Shown here one piece after another: positions 50,228 through 62,057 of a stretch of 64,000 nucleotides of DNA. The DNA is from an uncultured Pelagibacteraceae bacterium (GTDB lineage Bacteria > Pseudomonadota > Alphaproteobacteria > Pelagibacterales > Pelagibacteraceae): positions 1 to 64,000 of the forward strand of contig CACPOL010000006.1 in the NCBI GenBank assembly GCA_902635545.1, read 5' to 3'. Position 1 is the stretch's first letter. Each line of letters begins with the position of its first letter. The notes beneath the pieces are model-generated. The model had not been told where the DNA came from. It worked only from the letters and a program-made list of their open reading frames with translations, and did not search any database. The position numbers and the translations under genes were made by a program.

Positions 50228-51683
50228 AATTATCCTCTACAAATTTATTTAAAAGTCTTACTCCATATCCAGTAGCCCCACTCGGATTAATCGCCCCACC
50301 GTATTTTGAAAAAGCCATTCCTGCTATATCTAAGTGTGCCCAGGGTGTTTTATTTAATATAAATCTTTGTAAAAATTGTGCGGCAGTAGTTGAGCCTGCT
50401 CCACCTACATAATTTATATTTTGCATGTCGGCTATTTTTGAGTTCATAAGTTTATCGTAATTTTTATGTAATGGTAGCCTCCAAACTTTTTCATTAACTT
50501 TTTCTCCAGCATCAAATATTTGTTTAGATAATTTGTCATTATTTGAAAAAAGGCCCGCATACTCAGAACCTAAACACACAATAATAGCTCCAGTAAGAGT
50601 GGCTAAATCTATCATAAATTCAGGTTTAAATTTTTTTTCTGTGAATGTTAAAGCATCTGCTAAAACTAATCTTCCTTCTGCATCAGTATTTAAGATTTCT
50701 ATAGTTTTTCCACTATAAGATTTAACTACATCTCCAGGTCTTTGTGCATTTCCACCTGGCATATTTTCAACTAATCCCACAACTCCCACAGCATTTACTT
50801 TTGCTTTTCTTAATGCAAAATTTTTCATCAAACCAACCACAACAGCTGACCCTGCCATATCATATGTCATATCTTCCATAAATTTTGCAGGTTTAAGAGA
50901 TATTCCACCTGTATCAAAACAAACTCCCTTACCAACAAATCCTAATGGTTTCGTTTTTGATTTAGTACCCTTCCATTCTATTGTCACAAGATAAGATCCT
51001 CTAACACTACCTTGCCCAACACCTACTAATGCATTTAGACCTAAATTTTTTAATTTTTTCTCATTATAAACTGTTACCTTTAAACCATATTTTTTTAATT
51101 TTAGTAATCTTTTTGCATATTCATCTGGATGAAGAATATTTCCAGGTTCAGAAACAAGATCCCTTGTAAAAAAAGTCCCTTCTTCTAATGCTTTAAATCT
51201 GATTTTATTTTTAATTGATATAGAACTTTCTTTACCTATTAAATTTATAACTACTTTATTATTATTTTTTTTTGATTTGTATATATTAAATTCGTATGAT
51301 TTTAATTTCAGTCCATGTATAAAACGTCCAATAAAATCTTTTCCTGGTTTAGTTTTTAAACTTTCACTCATTATAGAAATATCGTTAAATAAATTTTTTG
51401 TTATAAAACTATAAAATTTAGCACCTAAACTTTCCACATCTGAACTTTTAAGGTCTTTTTTGACGGATACTAATATCAAATTATTTCTCTCATTTAGATC
51501 GAGTGAAATAATGCTTTCTTTTATATCTTTTTTATTTTTTAATATCTTTTCAACAAATAAATTTTCACTTTTTGATAAAAATTTTTTTGCGTGTTTTAAT
51601 TGGAACTTTTCTTCCGTGAACAATACCATTGCTCCTGAATTCCTTGATTTACCATTATTTTTGTAGAGAACTTGAACAGTCAT
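50220..51683 (-). CDS. pepA: Leucyl aminopeptidase (M17)
   Basis: VGKGVCFDTGGISLKPAKFMEDMTYDMAGSA, NTDAEGRLVLAD. Confidence 0.96.
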   Translation of the reverse strand: MTVQVLYKNNGKSRNSGAMVLFTEEKFQLKHAKKFLSKSENLFVEKILKNKKDIKESIISLDLNERNNLILVSVKKDLKSSDVESLGAKFYSFITKNLFNDISIMSESLKTKPGKDFIGRFIHGLKLKSYEFNIYKSKKNNNKVVINLIGKESSISIKNKIRFKALEEGTFFTRDLVSEPGNILHPDEYAKRLLKLKKYGLKVTVYNEKKLKNLGLNALVGVGQGSVRGSYLVTIEWKGTKSKTKPLGFVGKGVCFDTGGISLKPAKFMEDMTYDMAGSAVVVGLMKNFALRKAKVNAVGVVGLVENMPGGNAQRPGDVVKSYSGKTIEILNTDAEGRLVLADALTFTEKKFKPEFMIDLATLTGAIIVCLGSEYAGLFSNNDKLSKQIFDAGEKVNEKVWRLPLHKNYDKLMNSKIADMQNINYVGGAGSTTAAQFLQRFILNKTPWAHLDIAGMAFSKYGGAINPSGATGYGVRLLNKFVEDNYE

Positions 51684-51729
51684 TAATTTTATATATATAC
51701 TAATAGTTGAAAGGTTTTATAGTTAAAAA

Positions 51730-52875
51730 ATGTTTAATTTCAATGAAAAAATCATTTTTAAAAAATTTCTTTTAAATAATACCTATTTTTTTTTATTTAT
51801 TATTATCAACTTAAGTTTAATTGTTTGGATAATACAAGCAATTAATTATTTAGATTTTGTTACAGATGACGGACATGGATTTGAAATATACTTTTATTAC
51901 ACACTGCTAAACCTACCAAAAGTATTTACAAAACTTGTCCCTTTTGTTTTTTTCATATCAGTATTTTACACAATTACAAAATATGAAGAAAATAATGAGC
52001 TCAAGTTATTTTGGATTAATGGTATTCATAAAGAAAAATTTATTCAAGTATTAATTAAATATACTCTTGCATTATTCTTAATACAATTATTATTAACTGC
52101 GTTAATTTCACCTTTCACTCAGGATAAAGCAAGATCATTTCTAAAAAAATCTAATCTTGATTTTTTTCCATCTCTTATCCAAGAGAAAAAATTTATTGAT
52201 ACGGTAAAAAATCTTACTATTTTTATTGAAAAAAAAAATCCTAATAACGAATTTGAAAATGTTTATATCAAAGATGAATTAATAGATGAAAGTAACTCAA
52301 AAATAATTTTTGCTGAAAAGGGTAAACTTGAATACGACTATAATGGAAAAAGTTTTATAAAACTTTTTAATGGTAAACTGCTTAATATAGGTAAAGACAG
52401 AACAATAATATTTAATTTTCAAGAAACAAATTTTGATTTAAGTAATTTTGTAACTAAATCAACAACTTTTAAGAAGGTTCAAGAATTAAGTAACATTATC
52501 CTCTATAAGTGTTTAAAAGAATTTTATATCAATAATGAAATTTATCAGGATGAAAATGCAAAGTGTGATGAAAATTTTATTAAAGAAATTAAACAAGAAG
52601 TTTACAAAAGATTGATAAAGCCATCTTATTTATTCTTAATTGTAATTTTATCTTGTTTTTTGTTAGCTAGATCTAATGAACATCAAAATTATAGTAAAAT
52701 GAAAATAACAGTTTTCTTTTTAAATATATTTGTAATTATTTTGTCGGAAATATCAGTTGCTTATTCTGGTAAAAATGATTTTAACACTTTAATTTTTACT
52801 TTATTACCAATTCTAGCTTTTTTAACATCGTACATAATTCTAAAAAATAAAATTTTGATTAAAGATAAAAACTAA
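51730..52875 (+). CDS. lptF: LPS export permease LptF
   Basis: YjgP/YjgQ topology, first of lptF-lptG-lptD order. Confidence 0.85.
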   Translation: MFNFNEKIIFKKFLLNNTYFFLFIIINLSLIVWIIQAINYLDFVTDDGHGFEIYFYYTLLNLPKVFTKLVPFVFFISVFYTITKYEENNELKLFWINGIHKEKFIQVLIKYTLALFLIQLLLTALISPFTQDKARSFLKKSNLDFFPSLIQEKKFIDTVKNLTIFIEKKNPNNEFENVYIKDELIDESNSKIIFAEKGKLEYDYNGKSFIKLFNGKLLNIGKDRTIIFNFQETNFDLSNFVTKSTTFKKVQELSNIILYKCLKEFYINNEIYQDENAKCDENFIKEIKQEVYKRLIKPSYLFLIVILSCFLLARSNEHQNYSKMKITVFFLNIFVIILSEISVAYSGKNDFNTLIFTLLPILAFLTSYIILKNKILIKDKN

Positions 52876-53954
52876 TGATTAAAATTTATCAAAAAAACTT
52901 AATTTTTCATTTTCTAAAAAGTTTATTTAAAATACTCTTGATATTTTTTTTCTTAATTGTTGTATTAAATCTCTTTGAAGAAATAAAATTTTTTAAGAAT
53001 AATGAAGTAAATTTTCTTTTACCAATATTTTTAACTATACTGAATACTCCTTCTACCCTTTTTGATGTATTGCCTTTTATTTTTTTAATGTCTGGTCTAT
53101 ATTTTTTTAGTGAAATTTTAGATAAGAATGAATTAATAATTTATAAAAGTTATGGTCTTACAAATGTAAAAATAATAAGCATTATATCTTTAACAACTTT
53201 TTTAATAGGAATAATTGTAATTTTTATTTTTTACAATTTAACATCTAACTTAAAATTTTTATATTTAGATATTAAAAATGAATACACAAAAGATAATAAG
53301 TATTTAGCAGTCGTGACCTCAAATGGTTTGTGGATTAAAGATGAAAAAAAAAATCATATCAATATTATTAATGCAGAAAAAATTGAAGGAGACTATTTAT
53401 ATAATGTTGTAATATCTCAGTTTAATAAAAGTTACGTTTTTAAAAGGTTGATTGTTGCAGATCAAGCAAATATTAAATCTAATAATTGGAAAATTACAAA
53501 TGCTAAAATTACTGAAAATAATTCTACAACCTCTGGATTAAAAGAAATTAGTTTTGAGTCAAATTTCAATAGAGAAAAAATTTCCACCCTTTTTTCCAAC
53601 CTTTCATCATTGAACCTTTGGGAGCTAAAGAGACTTAAAAAAGACTATAAAATACTTGGTTATTCTGCCCTAAAAATTAGTCTTCATGAACAAAAGCTTT
53701 ATTCTTATCCACTTTACTTAACTATAATGGTCTCAATAGCATCTATTTTAATGTTAAATATTAAATACAACAAATCTAAAATTTTTAATTTAATAGTTGG
53801 AATTTTAATTTCGGTAATGATTTACTATATAAATTATTTTCTAAATATTTTATCAGAAAATAATGATTTACCATATTTAATTTCAATATGGGGTTCTCAA
53901 TTTATATTAATTTTAATAATTTCTATTGGATTGGTAAGGGTAAATGAAAAATAA
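52875..53954 (+). CDS. lptG: LPS export permease LptG
   Basis: YjgP/YjgQ topology, overlap with lptF and lptD. Confidence 0.85.
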   Translation: MIKIYQKNLIFHFLKSLFKILLIFFFLIVVLNLFEEIKFFKNNEVNFLLPIFLTILNTPSTLFDVLPFIFLMSGLYFFSEILDKNELIIYKSYGLTNVKIISIISLTTFLIGIIVIFIFYNLTSNLKFLYLDIKNEYTKDNKYLAVVTSNGLWIKDEKKNHINIINAEKIEGDYLYNVVISQFNKSYVFKRLIVADQANIKSNNWKITNAKITENNSTTSGLKEISFESNFNREKISTLFSNLSSLNLWELKRLKKDYKILGYSALKISLHEQKLYSYPLYLTIMVSIASILMLNIKYNKSKIFNLIVGILISVMIYYINYFLNILSENNDLPYLISIWGSQFILILIISIGLVRVNEK

Positions 53955-56343
53955 AATAATCGATTTCTCAAAATTTTTTTTATTCTTATTAACTTTATTT
54001 TTTCTATTAACTGCAAACAGTCAAGAAATTCAATTTAAATCATCTAAAATTTTAAGTTTAGATAATGGAAATATATTAAAGGCTGAAGATGGAGTTAGCA
54101 TTATAGGAATTAAAGACCTAATTATAGAAAGTGACTCTAGTGAATATATTAAAGATAAGTCATTAATAAAAATTTTAGGTAATGTTAAAATCATAGATAA
54201 ATTGAATAATATAACTGTATTGGCTGATGAAATTTTTTATTTTAAAAATGAAAATTTTATCAGATCAAATGGACCTACAAATATTTCTATCGATGAAATT
54301 TATGAAATTAAAACTAGTGATATAAACTACAATATCGATTTAAATGAAATTTACACTGAAAAGAAAAGTGAATTTAAAGATAATAAAGATAATTCTCTAA
54401 TTTCTAAAAAATTAAAGATTGATTTAATTAAAAAGATTTTAAGTGCTCAAGAAATAAAATTAAAAGACAATCAATTAAATATTTACAATTTAGAGAATAT
54501 AAAAGTTGATTTACAAAATAATAAATTTCTTGGAAAAGATTTAGAAATTAACTTTAATAATTCAATATTTAATTCACCTGAAAATGAACCAAGACTTAAA
54601 GGGAAAGCTTTTATTTATAATAAAGATATTTCAAAAGTTAAAAAAGGTGTTTTTACAACATGTAAAAAAAGAGATGGTTGTCCGCCATGGCAGTTATCAG
54701 CTTCTGAGATTAAACATGATAAAAGAAAAAAAAGTATAATATATGATAATGCTTGGTTAAAACTTTATGATGTACCAGTATTCTACTTTCCTAAATTTTT
54801 TCATCCTGATCCAACTGTTAAAAGGCAATCAGGTTTTTTAATTCCACAGTTTTCTCAATCAACTAATCTTGGGAATTACCTTTCAACACCATATTTTCAT
54901 GTAATTTCTGAAAGTTCTGACTTAACATTTTCTCCGAGATTTTATTCTGATCAAAAAATGATTTATCAAAACGAATTTAGAAAAGTAACAAAAAATTTAG
55001 ATAATATTTTTGATTTTAGTTTTCTAACATCAAAGATGTTTAGATTAAAAGAAACCCAAAGTCATTTTTTTTCAGAAACATTTTATAATTTTGATACTAA
55101 AAATTTTGAGTCTTCTCAAATTAGTCTTAAAGTTCAACAAACATCAAACGATCTTTATCTTAAAACCTATAACTTATCTTCACCATTAATAGAGAACGAA
55201 AGCACATTACATAATCAACTTAAATACGAAATTATTGGTGATGATCTAGAATTTGAAATCACAACTGAGGTTTACGAAGATTTAAGTATTAAAAAAGAAA
55301 GCGATAAATTTGAATTCATTTATCCGAGTTATAATTTTTCAAAAGATTTATATTTAAATCAGTCTTCCAATATAAGTTTCAACTCAAGTGGTTTTAATAA
55401 ACAATTTAATACCAACGTAAGTGAGGCAATTATTATTAATGACCTTAGTTATAAATCAATAAATAAAATTACGGATCTTGGTTTAATACATAATTATGAA
55501 ATACTTTTAAAAAATTTTAATTCAGACACCAAAAATTCATCAAAACATAAAAATAAAAATGAAAATGAGATAAAATCAATATTAAACTATCAAGTAAAGT
55601 TACCATTACAAAAAATAGGAAAAAAATTTAATAGCTCCATAACACCAACGATTTCAGCAAGATACAGTCCTAATAAATCAAGAAATATAAGCGAAAAAGA
55701 TAGACTTTTGGATTTTAGCAATATTTTTTCATTAGACAGAATAGCCTCTGAAGAAACTGTTGAGGGTGGTCAATCAATTACATTTGGAAATGAATACTCT
55801 TTATTGAACAAACTCAATAATGAATTATTTTCTCTAGATTTAGGTTTAGTCTTAAGTGATGTTGATAAAGATAGGTTACCTGAAAAAACGACTTTAAACA
55901 AAAAGACATCTGATATAATTGGTTCTTCAATGTTTAAACCAAGTGAATTTTTTGAATTAAAATATGATTTTTCATTAAATGAAAATTTTGAAACATTAAA
56001 TTATAACAAGATAAGTTCAAAAATAAGTGTTAATAATTTTGTAACAAGCTTTGAATTTTTAGAAAAAAATAATTTAATTGGAGATGAGTCCTATCTATCA
56101 AATAATACAAAACTTTCATTTAATGAGAGAAACTCTTTAGAATTTAGTACCAGAAAAAATAAAACAAAAGATATTACAGAGTATTATAATTTAATGTATC
56201 AATATAAAATGGATTGTTTAACTGCTGGAATACAATATAGAAAAAATTATTATGAGGATGAAAGTTTAAAACCAGAAGAAAATATATTTCTATCTATAAC
56301 TATAATGCCTTTAACAACCGTAAATTCTCCTAACTTAAAATAA
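53944..56343 (+). CDS. lptD: LPS assembly protein LptD
   Basis: OstA-type N-terminus (ADEIFYF), YDVPVFYFPKFFHPDPTVKRQSGFLIPQFSQSTNLG, outer-membrane barrel. Confidence 0.9.
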   Translation: MKNKIIDFSKFFLFLLTLFFLLTANSQEIQFKSSKILSLDNGNILKAEDGVSIIGIKDLIIESDSSEYIKDKSLIKILGNVKIIDKLNNITVLADEIFYFKNENFIRSNGPTNISIDEIYEIKTSDINYNIDLNEIYTEKKSEFKDNKDNSLISKKLKIDLIKKILSAQEIKLKDNQLNIYNLENIKVDLQNNKFLGKDLEINFNNSIFNSPENEPRLKGKAFIYNKDISKVKKGVFTTCKKRDGCPPWQLSASEIKHDKRKKSIIYDNAWLKLYDVPVFYFPKFFHPDPTVKRQSGFLIPQFSQSTNLGNYLSTPYFHVISESSDLTFSPRFYSDQKMIYQNEFRKVTKNLDNIFDFSFLTSKMFRLKETQSHFFSETFYNFDTKNFESSQISLKVQQTSNDLYLKTYNLSSPLIENESTLHNQLKYEIIGDDLEFEITTEVYEDLSIKKESDKFEFIYPSYNFSKDLYLNQSSNISFNSSGFNKQFNTNVSEAIIINDLSYKSINKITDLGLIHNYEILLKNFNSDTKNSSKHKNKNENEIKSILNYQVKLPLQKIGKKFNSSITPTISARYSPNKSRNISEKDRLLDFSNIFSLDRIASEETVEGGQSITFGNEYSLLNKLNNELFSLDLGLVLSDVDKDRLPEKTTLNKKTSDIIGSSMFKPSEFFELKYDFSLNENFETLNYNKISSKISVNNFVTSFEFLEKNNLIGDESYLSNNTKLSFNERNSLEFSTRKNKTKDITEYYNLMYQYKMDCLTAGIQYRKNYYEDESLKPEENIFLSITIMPLTTVNSPNLK

Positions 56344-57281
56344 TGCTAAAAAAAGATTTGATAATTGTTTTCCTAATAATTTTTTTTTTAAAAATTACTC
56401 CCATTTATGCAGCTTTAGAAACTTATGTTGTAGTGAGAATTGATAATCAAATAATAACAAATTACGACATTAAAAAAGAATATGATTATCTATCAGCATT
56501 AAATAAACAATTTCAAAATCTTTCTAAAGATAGAGGTATGAAATTAGCTAAAGAATCTTTAATTAGAGAAAAAATAAAAAAGGTTGAAATTGAAAAATAT
56601 TTTGATTTCGAAAAAGTAAATACCGACCTAGTAAATATTCTAATTACAAATCTATACACAAGTTTAGAAATTGATAATCTAAATGAATTTAAAGAATATT
56701 TGGATAGTTTTGATTTAAATTTTAATGAAGTAAAAAAAAAAATTAACTTAGAAATATATTGGAACAAATTAATAAGAGATAAACATTCAAATATGATAAA
56801 TATTGATATCAAAAAACTAAAAGAAAAAGTTCAAAAAAAACAAATTGAAAATCAAAATGTCAAAGAGTTTGATCTTTATGAAATTCTTTTCCAAGTTGAT
56901 AAACAGAGTGAATTGAAAACGAAAACTGAGGAGATAAATAAAAGTATTATTGATAATGGATTTAAAAATACAGCTTCAATTTATAGTGTATCTAACACTG
57001 CAAAATTAGGAGGATATATTGGATGGATAGATCAAAATAAATTATCAGAAAGAATTCTAAATAAGTTAAAAAAAACAAAGGTAGGAGATGTGACAGAACC
57101 TATAAACTTAACCAATGGATTTTTGATTTTAAAAATAAACGAAGTTAGAGAGAAAAAAATTAGTATAGATAAAGAAAAACTCTTACAAAATTTAATTGAT
57201 TTTGAAAAAGAAAGACAACTAAATCAATTCTCTTTAAGTTATTTTAATAAAGTAAAATTAAATATGGAAATAAATGAATAA
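56343..57281 (+). CDS. surA: SurA-like peptidylprolyl isomerase/chaperone
   Basis: VVVRIDNQIITNYDIKKEYDYL, rotamase-like SVSNTAKLGGYIGWIDQNKLS. Confidence 0.8.
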   Translation: MLKKDLIIVFLIIFFLKITPIYAALETYVVVRIDNQIITNYDIKKEYDYLSALNKQFQNLSKDRGMKLAKESLIREKIKKVEIEKYFDFEKVNTDLVNILITNLYTSLEIDNLNEFKEYLDSFDLNFNEVKKKINLEIYWNKLIRDKHSNMINIDIKKLKEKVQKKQIENQNVKEFDLYEILFQVDKQSELKTKTEEINKSIIDNGFKNTASIYSVSNTAKLGGYIGWIDQNKLSERILNKLKKTKVGDVTEPINLTNGFLILKINEVREKKISIDKEKLLQNLIDFEKERQLNQFSLSYFNKVKLNMEINE

Positions 57282-58239
57282 AAAACCAATTATAATTGTT
57301 AATGGGGAACCGTATAGTGTTTTTTTAGAAATTTTATTCAAAAGTATAAAAAAATATAAATCAAAAAAACCAATTATTCTTATTGGGTCGAAAAAATTAA
57401 TTTCTCAACAAATGAAAAAATTTAAATTTAACTCAAAACTTAATCTGATTGACCAAAATAAAATTGATTTTAAAAAGATTAATAACAAAAGAATAAATAT
57501 TATTAACGTTGATCTTCCATCAAATTATAGATTTTTAAAAATTTCAAAATCCTCTAAAAATTACATTACAAATTGTTTTAATATTTCTTTAAAATTATTA
57601 AAAACAAAAAAATTTTCAGGTCTTATTAATGGACCTATTTCAAAAAAACACTTTCTGCAAAATAAGTTCTTAGGAATTACTGAGTACCTTGCAAAAAATA
57701 CTAATATAATAGATGATTTTGCAATGTTAATTTATGAAAAAAATTTATCAGTTTGTCCTATAACAACACACTTACCTTTAAAAGCAGTAAGTAAAAGTTT
57801 ATCTAAAAAGAGTATTATTTCAAAAGCACAATTAATTAAAAAATTTTTTATAAAGAATTTCAAAAAAAATCCCAAAATAGCGATAACAGGTTTAAATCCA
57901 CATTGTGAAAGCTATGAAAGAATAAGTGAAGAAAAAAAATTTATTATACCCGCAATTAAATATCTTAAAAAAAAAAAATTTTATATTTCAGGTCCCTTGC
58001 CAGCTGATACAATATTTTTAAAACAAAATGTTAAAAAATTTGATGTTATAATTGGTATGTATCATGATCAAGTTTTACCTCCCGCTAAAGCTCTTTATAA
58101 CTTTTCACCAATAAATATAACCCTAGGTTTACCTTTTGTTAGAATTACTCCTGATCATGGTCCAAATGAGTCAATGGTTGGAAAAAATTTATCTAATCCA
58201 CAAAGTTTAATTGAAGCTATAAAATTTTTGGATAAATAA
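57274..58239 (+). CDS. pdxA: 4-hydroxythreonine-4-phosphate dehydrogenase
   Basis: NGPISKKH, GLNPHCES, GMYHDQVLPPAKAL, RITPDHGPNE. Confidence 0.93.
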   Translation: MNKKPIIIVNGEPYSVFLEILFKSIKKYKSKKPIILIGSKKLISQQMKKFKFNSKLNLIDQNKIDFKKINNKRINIINVDLPSNYRFLKISKSSKNYITNCFNISLKLLKTKKFSGLINGPISKKHFLQNKFLGITEYLAKNTNIIDDFAMLIYEKNLSVCPITTHLPLKAVSKSLSKKSIISKAQLIKKFFIKNFKKNPKIAITGLNPHCESYERISEEKKFIIPAIKYLKKKKFYISGPLPADTIFLKQNVKKFDVIIGMYHDQVLPPAKALYNFSPINITLGLPFVRITPDHGPNESMVGKNLSNPQSLIEAIKFLDK

Positions 58240-59028
58240 ATGTTAATTAAGCCAAAAAAAAGTTTAGGTCAAAACTTTTTAACTGATAAGAAAATTTTGA
58301 ATAAGATAGTCGATGAGGTAGAAATTAATAACAATGAAATCCTAGAAATAGGTCCGGGAACCGGAAATTTAACAGAATATATAATAAAAAAAAAACCAAA
58401 GAAAATTTATGTAGTTGAAAAAGATAAACAACTAACAATATTCTTAAAAAATAAATTTGATAATAAGATTAATATAATTAACGAAGATATACTTAAAATT
58501 TATGAAAATAAAATTTCAAATGAACGACTAATAGTATTTGGAAATTTACCATACAATATTTCAACTGAAATACTATGTAAATGGATCTTAAATTTGAAAG
58601 ATGTATTTTGGTTTAAACAATTAATTTTAATGTTTCAAAAAGAAGTTGCTGAAAGAATAATTGCTGATTTCAATACATCTCAATATGGAAGACTTTCAAT
58701 TTTATCAAGCTGGAGATTAAATATAAAAAAAATTTTTGATATAAAGCCATCAAGTTTTTACCCAAAACCAAAAGTTGAAAGTTCTCTTTTAGTTTTCACA
58801 CCAAAAAAAAAGTATTTTAAATTAAAAGATCCAAAAAATCTTGAAACTGTTACTAGAGTTTTTTTTAATGAACGAAGAAAAATGTTAAAAAGACCATTTA
58901 ATAAATTATTTAAAAATGCCTTAGAAATTTCTAATAAACTCAATATTGATTTAAAATTAAGGCCTCAAAATTTAGATACTAATACCTATTATAATATTAC
59001 TCAAGAATATGAAAATTTAAGAAGTTAA
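58240..59028 (+). CDS. rsmA: 16S rRNA (adenine1518/1519-N6) dimethyltransferase
   Basis: [43 protein letters not shown]. Confidence 0.96.
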   Translation: MLIKPKKSLGQNFLTDKKILNKIVDEVEINNNEILEIGPGTGNLTEYIIKKKPKKIYVVEKDKQLTIFLKNKFDNKINIINEDILKIYENKISNERLIVFGNLPYNISTEILCKWILNLKDVFWFKQLILMFQKEVAERIIADFNTSQYGRLSILSSWRLNIKKIFDIKPSSFYPKPKVESSLLVFTPKKKYFKLKDPKNLETVTRVFFNERRKMLKRPFNKLFKNALEISNKLNIDLKLRPQNLDTNTYYNITQEYENLRS

Positions 59029-59649
59029 ATTCTCAACATGCTGTCTAATTAAGTCAATATTATAATTTTTTGGTTTTTCTTTTATTTCTGCATCAATTAT
59101 ATCTTTAATTTCAGAATAACAATCATCCAGATTATCATTAATTAAAACATAGTCATAATTTATCCAATGCAAAACATCGCGAGTAAACTCTTTCATTCTT
59201 TCTTCAACAATTAATTTATCTTTCATGTCTCTATTTGACAGTCTTTCAAATAAGACTTTTTTACTAGGTGGTAAAAGAAAAAAAGTGATAAGTTTAAAAT
59301 TCATCTTTTTATTCTTAATTTGATCAGCACCTTGCCAATCAATATCAAAAATAACATTTTGACCTTTTTTTAATTTTTCTAAAACCGGGGTTTTTGTTGT
59401 TCCATATAAATGATTGAATACTTTTGCATATTCTAAAAACTCGTTTTTATTAATTAAATCTCTAAATTTTATTTCATCAACAAAATAATAATCTTTATTT
59501 AAAATTTCTGATTGTCTTGGTTTTCTCGTAGTGTGAGAAATTGAAATATGATAATTATTTTTTTGGGATAATAACTTTACTAAAGTTGTTTTACCTGCCC
59601 CAGATGGGGATGATAAAATTATCATTATCCCATCTTTTTTTGTGGACAT
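59017..59649 (-). CDS. gmk: Guanylate kinase
   Basis: [36 protein letters not shown]. Confidence 0.96.
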   Translation of the reverse strand: MSTKKDGIMIILSSPSGAGKTTLVKLLSQKNNYHISISHTTRKPRQSEILNKDYYFVDEIKFRDLINKNEFLEYAKVFNHLYGTTKTPVLEKLKKGQNVIFDIDWQGADQIKNKKMNFKLITFFLLPPSKKVLFERLSNRDMKDKLIVEERMKEFTRDVLHWINYDYVLINDNLDDCYSEIKDIIDAEIKEKPKNYNIDLIRQHVENLTS

Positions 59650-59657
59650 TTAAATTT

Positions 59658-59897
59658 TTAATTACTTTTGCCTTCAATAAATTTTACTGCATCACCAACA
59701 GTGAGAATTTTTTCAGCCTCACTGTCAGAAATTTCTGAACCAAACTCCTCTTCGAAAGCCATTACTAATTCAACAGTGTCTAAACTATCAGCTCCCAAAT
59801 CATCTATAAAACTAGATTGATCTGTAACTTTAGCTTCATCAATACCAAGATGGTCAGCAACAATTTTTTTTACTTTGCTTGAAATATCTTCTGACAT
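59658..59897 (-). CDS. acpP: Acyl carrier protein
   Basis: [23 protein letters not shown] with phosphopantetheine Ser. Confidence 0.98.
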   Translation of the reverse strand: MSEDISSKVKKIVADHLGIDEAKVTDQSSFIDDLGADSLDTVELVMAFEEEFGSEISDSEAEKILTVGDAVKFIEGKSN

Positions 59898-59948
59898 TTG
59901 TTTGTTCCCTTTTGTTATAAATCGTTAATAAATTAAAACTTAGTTTTG

Positions 59949-60686
59949 TCAACCCAAATACATACCCCCGTTAACATGAATAGTTTCGCCATTTATATAA
60001 TTAGATTGATCAGAGCTTAGAAAAACCACCACATTAGCCACATCTTTTGGTTCACCCAATCTGTTAGCTGGTATTTTTGAAAGTAAAGTTTCCTTGTACT
60101 TCTCATCTATTTCATCTGTCATAGAAGTTTTTATAAATCCAGGAGAGATACAATTTATATTAATATTCTTTTTAGCATATTCAATTGCTAAACTTTTAGA
60201 CATAGCAATTATACCTGCTTTTGATGCAGCATAATTTGCCTGACCAATATTTCCTGTGTGTCCAACAACTGACGTAATATTAATAATTTTTCCAGATTTA
60301 TTTTTTAACATTTTTTTGATTGAATATTTGCTCATTAAAAACGTAGAAGTTAGATTTATGTTTATAACTTTATTCCATTCTTCGATAGACATTCGTATCG
60401 ATAAATTATCTATGGTAATACCTGCATTATTTACAATACAATCTAACTTACCATCCAATTTGTTGGTTGCTTCATTGATAAATTCCTCAATTTTTTCATG
60501 CTGAGATATATCGAACTTGATAATTTCAATATTTTTATAATTATTCTTCAATTTTTCTAGTTTTTCAATTTTAGTGCCAGTAGCTAAAACTTTTGCTCCA
60601 TTAGAGATTAGTTTTTCAACAATTGAATTGCCTATGCCTCCTGAAGCTCCTGTTACTATTATATTTTTATTTTTTAATTCACTCAT
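59949..60686 (-). CDS. fabG: 3-oxoacyl-ACP reductase
   Basis: VTGASGGIGNSIV, NNAGIT, YAASKAG; in fab cluster. Confidence 0.95.
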   Translation of the reverse strand: MSELKNKNIIVTGASGGIGNSIVEKLISNGAKVLATGTKIEKLEKLKNNYKNIEIIKFDISQHEKIEEFINEATNKLDGKLDCIVNNAGITIDNLSIRMSIEEWNKVININLTSTFLMSKYSIKKMLKNKSGKIINITSVVGHTGNIGQANYAASKAGIIAMSKSLAIEYAKKNININCISPGFIKTSMTDEIDEKYKETLLSKIPANRLGEPKDVANVVVFLSSDQSNYINGETIHVNGGMYLG

Positions 60687-61611
60687 TTATTTTTATTAAA
60701 CTTATATCTTCTTCATTATTAATTGCACCTGTTTTAACAATTTTATTTGTTCTTTTTACTAAGCCTGTCAAAACCTTACCTGGGCCTATCTCTATAAAAT
60801 GATCAATTCCTTTTTCAATCATAAATAAAACACTTTCTCTCCAACGAACCTTACTTTCAATTTGTTTAATAAGTAGAGTCTTGAGGTCATCAGGGTTAGA
60901 AATTTCTTTTGCGGTCACATTTGAAATTAATGTGTTTTTAAAACTTTTAAAATTCAATTTATTAATTTCTTCATTCATTATTTTGGTTGCATCATTCATT
61001 AAATTGCAGTGAAAAGGCGCGCTCACAGGTAGTTTAATATTTTTTATTTTATGAGATTTTAAATCATCCATAAATTTTTCTAAAGCCTTTATTTCCCCAC
61101 TAACAACTAACTGTCCCTCTGAATTATCGTTTGCAATAAAACATTTATATTTAGAAATATTTTCCTTTAAAATAGTTTCAATTGTTTCTATATTCGAGCC
61201 TAATATTGCGACCATACCTCCTAGACCCTTAGGAACTGAATTTTGCATTGCTTTTCCTCTAATCTTTAAAATTCTTAAAGTTTCTGAGAAATCTAAAGAT
61301 CCTGAACAAGCTAATGCTGAATATTCTCCTAATGAGTGACCGGCAAAATATTTTGCTTTATTCAAATCTACATTAAAATCATTTTTTGCTAATTGAAATA
61401 TAGAATAACTTAATAAAAATATTGCTGGTTGTGTGTTTTCAGTCAAGTCTAATTTTTCTTTTGGACCTTCAAGTATTAATTTTGAAATTGGAAAACCTAA
61501 GGTTTCATCTGCTTCTTTAAATAATTTTTTAACTAATTCGAATTTTTCGTACAGATCTTTACCCATACCTACTGCTTGAGAGCCTTGTCCAGGAAAAATG
61601 ACTGAAAACAT
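60679..61611 (-). CDS. fabD: Malonyl-CoA-ACP transacylase
   Basis: FPGQGSQAVGMGKDL, GHSLGEYSAL, SAPFHCNLM. Confidence 0.96.
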   Translation of the reverse strand: MFSVIFPGQGSQAVGMGKDLYEKFELVKKLFKEADETLGFPISKLILEGPKEKLDLTENTQPAIFLLSYSIFQLAKNDFNVDLNKAKYFAGHSLGEYSALACSGSLDFSETLRILKIRGKAMQNSVPKGLGGMVAILGSNIETIETILKENISKYKCFIANDNSEGQLVVSGEIKALEKFMDDLKSHKIKNIKLPVSAPFHCNLMNDATKIMNEEINKLNFKSFKNTLISNVTAKEISNPDDLKTLLIKQIESKVRWRESVLFMIEKGIDHFIEIGPGKVLTGLVKRTNKIVKTGAINNEEDISLIKINE

Positions 61612-61698
61612 TTAAATATTTTTTATTTTATAATGGTTTTAAGTATTGATATTAAAGGATTATAATAGTATATCCTCACCTTTTATTAAAGTACTAAT

Positions 61699-62055
61699 AT
61701 GAATTTATACGAACACACAATTATAGCTAGACAAGATACAAGTCCATCAGAGTTAAAACAATTAACTGAAAAATACTCTAAAATAGTTGAAAAAAATAAC
61801 GGAGAAATTGTTAAAACTGAAAATTGGGGATTGCTAAATTTGTCATATCTAATAAAGAAAAATAAAAAGGGAAGCTATATTCATTTTAAAATTAAAGGAA
61901 ATGGTAAAACTATAAGTGAACTTGAAAAAAATGAGTCAATTGATAAAAATCTCTTGAGATATTTAACTATTAAAGTTAAAAAATTTGATCTTGAAACTAA
62001 TTACTTCTCAAAAAAAGAGAATGATGATAAAAGTGAAATAAAACAAAATAATTAA
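61699..62055 (+). CDS. rpsF: 30S ribosomal protein S6
   Basis: [46 protein letters not shown]. Confidence 0.95.
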   Translation: MNLYEHTIIARQDTSPSELKQLTEKYSKIVEKNNGEIVKTENWGLLNLSYLIKKNKKGSYIHFKIKGNGKTISELEKNESIDKNLLRYLTIKVKKFDLETNYFSKKENDDKSEIKQNN

Positions 62056-62057
62056 TT

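Noticed and set aside
61650-61698. Possible S6:S18-type ribosomal leader hairpin upstream of rpsF (aggattataatagtatatcct)
   Set aside because: A bulged AT stem can be drawn, but the diagnostic conserved bulge sequence is not clearly present; a covariance-model search would be needed.
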